From: CAJXNP01 sp050305935
GTDB lineage: Bacteria; Bacteroidota; Bacteroidia; Cytophagales; Cyclobacteriaceae
Direction: 5' to 3'
NCBI GenBank assembly: GCA_050305935.1
Contig: JBNLGG010000108.1
Location: 1 to 8,603, forward strand
DNA length: 8,603 nucleotides
Shown here: positions 6,539 to 8,603 of the stretch, piece after piece
How positions within the stretch are numbered: position 1 is the first letter of the stretch
Layout of the letters: every line of letters begins with the position of its first letter
Program-made: the position numbers and the translations under genes
Notes under the pieces: model-generated
Database searches by the model: none
What the model saw: the letters and a program-made list of their open reading frames with translations, nothing else
What the model was told of the DNA's origin: nothing

Positions 6539-7123
6539 TTGAAGACCACCCCAACTACAGACTTTGAAAAAATTCAATCGGGAGACATCGCGACCTTTGA
6601 GGGTGTGTTTCGAAAGTACTACGAATATTTGTGTTTCCAGGCCTATAAAATACTGCGCGACAAGGACGAGGCCGAAGAGGTGGTTCAGGAAACCTTTGTG
6701 AAAATTTGGAACAGACGGGAGGAACTTTCCATCAATACTTCCATCAAAAACTACCTCTTCCAGTCCATCAAAAACACTTGTTATAATCAGATCAAGCACG
6801 AAGAAGTCAAAAGAAATTACCAGGCCGACTATCTCCAATCAAACCAGGAAAGTTTTGATCAGGACCCGGCAATTGCTAAAGAACTGGAGCAAAATATCCA
6901 AAAGGCAATTGACAGCCTGCCGAAAGAGCGTCGAAAGATTTTTTTACTTAGTCGCTACCGCGGACTTAAATACCAGGAAATTGCGGATGAATTGAACATA
7001 TCAGTCAAAACGGTAGAAAACCAGATGGGAAAAGCGCTCAAATACCTCCGGGAAGAATTGAAAGAATATTTGAGCATCTCCATTTTGTTGTTCGTAGAGT
7101 TTTTAAAAAATTTATTAGGGTGA
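6539..7123 (+). CDS. RNA polymerase ECF sigma factor (sigma-70 family, FecI-like)
   Basis: Extracytoplasmic-function sigma factor, 194 aa, that would direct RNA polymerase to a regulon controlled by the adjacent FecR-like anti-sigma. Sigma region 2 occupies about 18-85, with the core-binding and -10 recognition stretch DKDEAEEVVQETFVKIWNRR (41-60). Region 4 occupies about 122-175, with SLPKERRKIFLLSRYRGLKYQEIA (126-149) and the recognition helix ISVKTVENQMGKALKYL (154-170). A hydrophobic C-terminal tail (LSISILLFVEFLKNLLG, 178-194) follows region 4, as in many Bacteroidota ECF sigmas paired with FecR. The start is TTG: no in-frame ATG exists before residue 163, and an in-frame stop lies at 6509-6511. 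The TTG placement leaves about 18 residues before region 2, which is normal. The FecR gene begins about 40 nt downstream on the same strand. The regulon and target promoter sequence are unknown. Confidence 0.93.
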   Translation: MKTTPTTDFEKIQSGDIATFEGVFRKYYEYLCFQAYKILRDKDEAEEVVQETFVKIWNRREELSINTSIKNYLFQSIKNTCYNQIKHEEVKRNYQADYLQSNQESFDQDPAIAKELEQNIQKAIDSLPKERRKIFLLSRYRGLKYQEIADELNISVKTVENQMGKALKYLREELKEYLSISILLFVEFLKNLLG

Positions 7124-7164
7124 GGATAGGGGTAAACATAAACTTGCTTGTCTAGTACTTGAAA

Positions 7165-8184
7165 ATGGCCAGGGGTGACACACATATCGATTTTGATCTA
7201 ATAGCGAAATACCTCGCTGGAGAGTGCAATGCGGACGAAGTTGCAGTGGTGGAACAACTCATTGCGGAGAATGAGGAGGTCGGGAAGATTGTACGGCAGG
7301 GGGACGAATTATTCAATGCGGAAATCATCGATCCGGAAGACAAAAGTCCTGTCACTTTTCATGTGGAAAGCGCCTGGATGAAAGTTAAAAGCCAACTGGA
7401 CCTCCCCTCTTCGGAAACTACACCCATTGAACCAAAGCAGCGCTTCATCCAGTTTATGTGGAAAGTAGCTGCCATCCTGGTGGTTGGCGTGGGCATTACA
7501 CTGTTTTTCTACCTGAACAGGACTCAGCAACTAGAATATTCGGTCGCCCAAAATGAGATCAATACCTTCTACCTTCCTGACAGCTCCAGGGTGGTATTAA
7601 AAGATAATTCCAGCCTCGTGGCTTCGGTCAGCTACAATAAAGACGACAGACAGGTTTCACTTTCGGGCCTTGGGTATTTTGACGTACAAAAAATGCCGGA
7701 AAGGCCCTTCATTATTCAAATGGACGGCGGTGCTGTCACCGTACTGGGAACGGCATTCCTGATCGACTCAAAAATCAAAAATGAAATCACGGTAACTGTG
7801 GAGCGCGGATCTGTTGAGCTGGCTTCGAGTGAAGACCCTCAAAAGTCAGTTGTACTTGAGAAAAACGAGTCGGCTACACTCCGGCTAGATGAATTGAAAA
7901 TCACGAAGGAGGAAGTGCTCAGTCTCAATGCACTGTATTGGGCAAACAAGAGACTCGTCTACCGTCAGGAACCACTTCACCAGGTTTTCACCGAATTGGA
8001 AGATTTGTTTGACATATCCATTTCCTATGATTCTGCTTCCATTTCTAACTGCCGACTCTCAGCGATGTTTAGGGACGAACCGATTGAAACAATCCTGCAA
8101 CATATTTCCGTTTCGATGGATTTTGAATATACCAGCGAAGATGGAAAATACATCATTACCTCTGATGGCTGCAAACAAGACTAA
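7165..8184 (+). CDS. FecR-family transmembrane anti-sigma factor with C-terminal DUF4974 domain
   Basis: Inner-membrane regulator predicted to hold or license the ECF sigma factor encoded just upstream; 339 aa from the chosen ATG. The cytoplasmic N-terminal part (1-97) begins with the short helical anti-sigma region FDLIAKYLAGECNADEVAVVEQLIAEN. One transmembrane helix follows at about 98-117 (WKVAAILVVGVGITLFFYL). The periplasmic FecR domain (about 124-225) contains the typical LPDSSRVVLKDNSSL and LSGLGYFDV...PFIIQMDGGAVTVLGTAFLI stretches. The C-terminal DUF4974/STN-like module (about 264-335) contains EPLHQVFTELEDLFDISISYD and the closing KYIIT strand. A TTG two codons earlier (7159) is an alternative start, but the ATG at 7165 is preferred. 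It lies 41 nt after the sigma gene, and its last 20 bp overlap the next gene, so the three genes are probably co-transcribed. The sensory partner and ligand are unknown. Confidence 0.93.
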   Translation: MARGDTHIDFDLIAKYLAGECNADEVAVVEQLIAENEEVGKIVRQGDELFNAEIIDPEDKSPVTFHVESAWMKVKSQLDLPSSETTPIEPKQRFIQFMWKVAAILVVGVGITLFFYLNRTQQLEYSVAQNEINTFYLPDSSRVVLKDNSSLVASVSYNKDDRQVSLSGLGYFDVQKMPERPFIIQMDGGAVTVLGTAFLIDSKIKNEITVTVERGSVELASSEDPQKSVVLEKNESATLRLDELKITKEEVLSLNALYWANKRLVYRQEPLHQVFTELEDLFDISISYDSASISNCRLSAMFRDEPIETILQHISVSMDFEYTSEDGKYIITSDGCKQD

Positions 8185-8603
8185 ATTCCTTCTTTTTCTT
8201 TTTGTAGTCATTGGAATAAACGTTTCCGCCCAAAACAATATCCTCAAAAAGACCATCGACTTCCGGGTGGAAAATGAACGTTTGGAAGATGTGCTTTTTC
8301 GTATCGCGGATATTGGCAATTTTTCCTTTTCATACAATCCGGATCTCCTGCCCATCGACAGCACACTTTCTCTGAACGTCAAAAATTCCAGTATCCAGGA
8401 TGTGCTAAGAATTCTGCTGGGCAATGAGTTGGAAATGAAAATGAGCGGGAATCACCTGATCATTTTAAAGACCAAATTCTCCCATCCTGGCGGTTCCTCT
8501 GAATCTCCAGGGGATGGCCAAAAACAAACCATCACCATCAATGGTTATGTGCAAAACACAGGGATGGACACCTACATCCCCCGCGTGACGGTCTACGATG
8601 TAG
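8165..8603 (+). CDS. Exported STN-domain protein with carboxypeptidase-regulatory-like domain, partial (3' end outside window)
   Basis: The reading frame is open from the ATG at 8165 to the window edge (146 complete codons), so only the N terminus is seen. A signal peptide (1-22, core FLLFLFVVIGINVSA, cleavage before Q23) is followed by an STN (secretin/TonB short N-terminal) domain at about 28-101 (IDFRVENERLEDVLFRIADI, then FSFSYNPDLL, NSSIQDVLRILL, closing HLIIL). A polar Gly/Ser-rich linker spans about 105-121, and a beta-sandwich begins that looks like the carboxypeptidase-regulatory-like domain (TITINGYVQNTG...IPRVTVYDV, 122-146). This order is found in Bacteroidota TonB-dependent receptors and also in STN/carboxypeptidase-regulatory proteins whose C-terminal part is not a classical SusC barrel. 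The visible part cannot separate the two. The start overlaps fecR by 20 bp in another frame, implying coupling and a role as signalling partner or regulated output of the sigma/anti-sigma pair. Confidence 0.85.
   Translation, partial: MAANKTKFLLFLFVVIGINVSAQNNILKKTIDFRVENERLEDVLFRIADIGNFSFSYNPDLLPIDSTLSLNVKNSSIQDVLRILLGNELEMKMSGNHLIILKTKFSHPGGSSESPGDGQKQTITINGYVQNTGMDTYIPRVTVYDV

Noticed and set aside
6488..6838. Minus-strand open frame antisense to the ECF sigma gene.
   Set aside because: It overlaps sigma region 2, which is unmistakable on the plus strand, and it has no independent support.
1..8603. tRNA, rRNA, CRISPR arrays, insertion sequences, phage or plasmid genes.
   Set aside because: Nothing resembling these was found. 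Coding regions fill nearly all of the window outside 1-176 and 6249-6538.

Overview
The window looks like chromosomal DNA from a Bacteroidota bacterium, most likely of the Cytophagia/Cytophagales type. Four things point there. Two copies of the phylum-specific -7 promoter element TAnnTTTG sit in front of the two operons. Clear Shine-Dalgarno sequences are scarce. The ECF sigma factor has a hydrophobic C-terminal tail, and it is followed by a FecR anti-sigma factor with a C-terminal DUF4974/STN-like module. An exported STN plus carboxypeptidase-regulatory-like protein comes next. The genus cannot be fixed from this sequence alone.

Left two thirds (about 6250 down to 177, minus strand): a complete, tightly packed tripartite efflux operon. 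The order of transcription is MarR-family regulator, periplasmic adaptor (membrane fusion protein), inner-membrane RND permease, and TolC-like outer-membrane channel. Adjacent genes overlap by 8 bp, are separated by 4 bp, or overlap by about 17 bp, so one transcript and translational coupling are likely. A 12-bp perfect palindrome just upstream of a TAnnTTTG element is a good candidate operator for autoregulation by the MarR protein. A weak AT-rich hairpin with a T-tract near position 9-32 may end the transcript. The three structural proteins would form an inner membrane-periplasm-outer membrane pump driven by proton motive force. The substrate cannot be read from the sequence.

Middle (6249-6538): a 290-bp divergent intergenic region. 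It holds the efflux promoter and candidate operator, a striking perfect 16-bp inverted repeat whose arms are themselves palindromes (REP doublet/REPIN-like), a bulged hairpin, and the promoter of the right-hand operon.

Right third (6539-8603, plus strand): an ECF sigma factor, a FecR-like membrane anti-sigma factor, and the 5' part of a secreted STN-domain protein cut off by the window end. This is the Bacteroidota version of cell-surface signalling. An outer-membrane or periplasmic STN-bearing protein would signal through the periplasmic part of FecR to release the sigma factor. The target genes and inducing ligand are not visible here.

Most of the window is ordinary, well-preserved gene content. 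The least explained item is the inverted pair of palindromes at 6375-6445.
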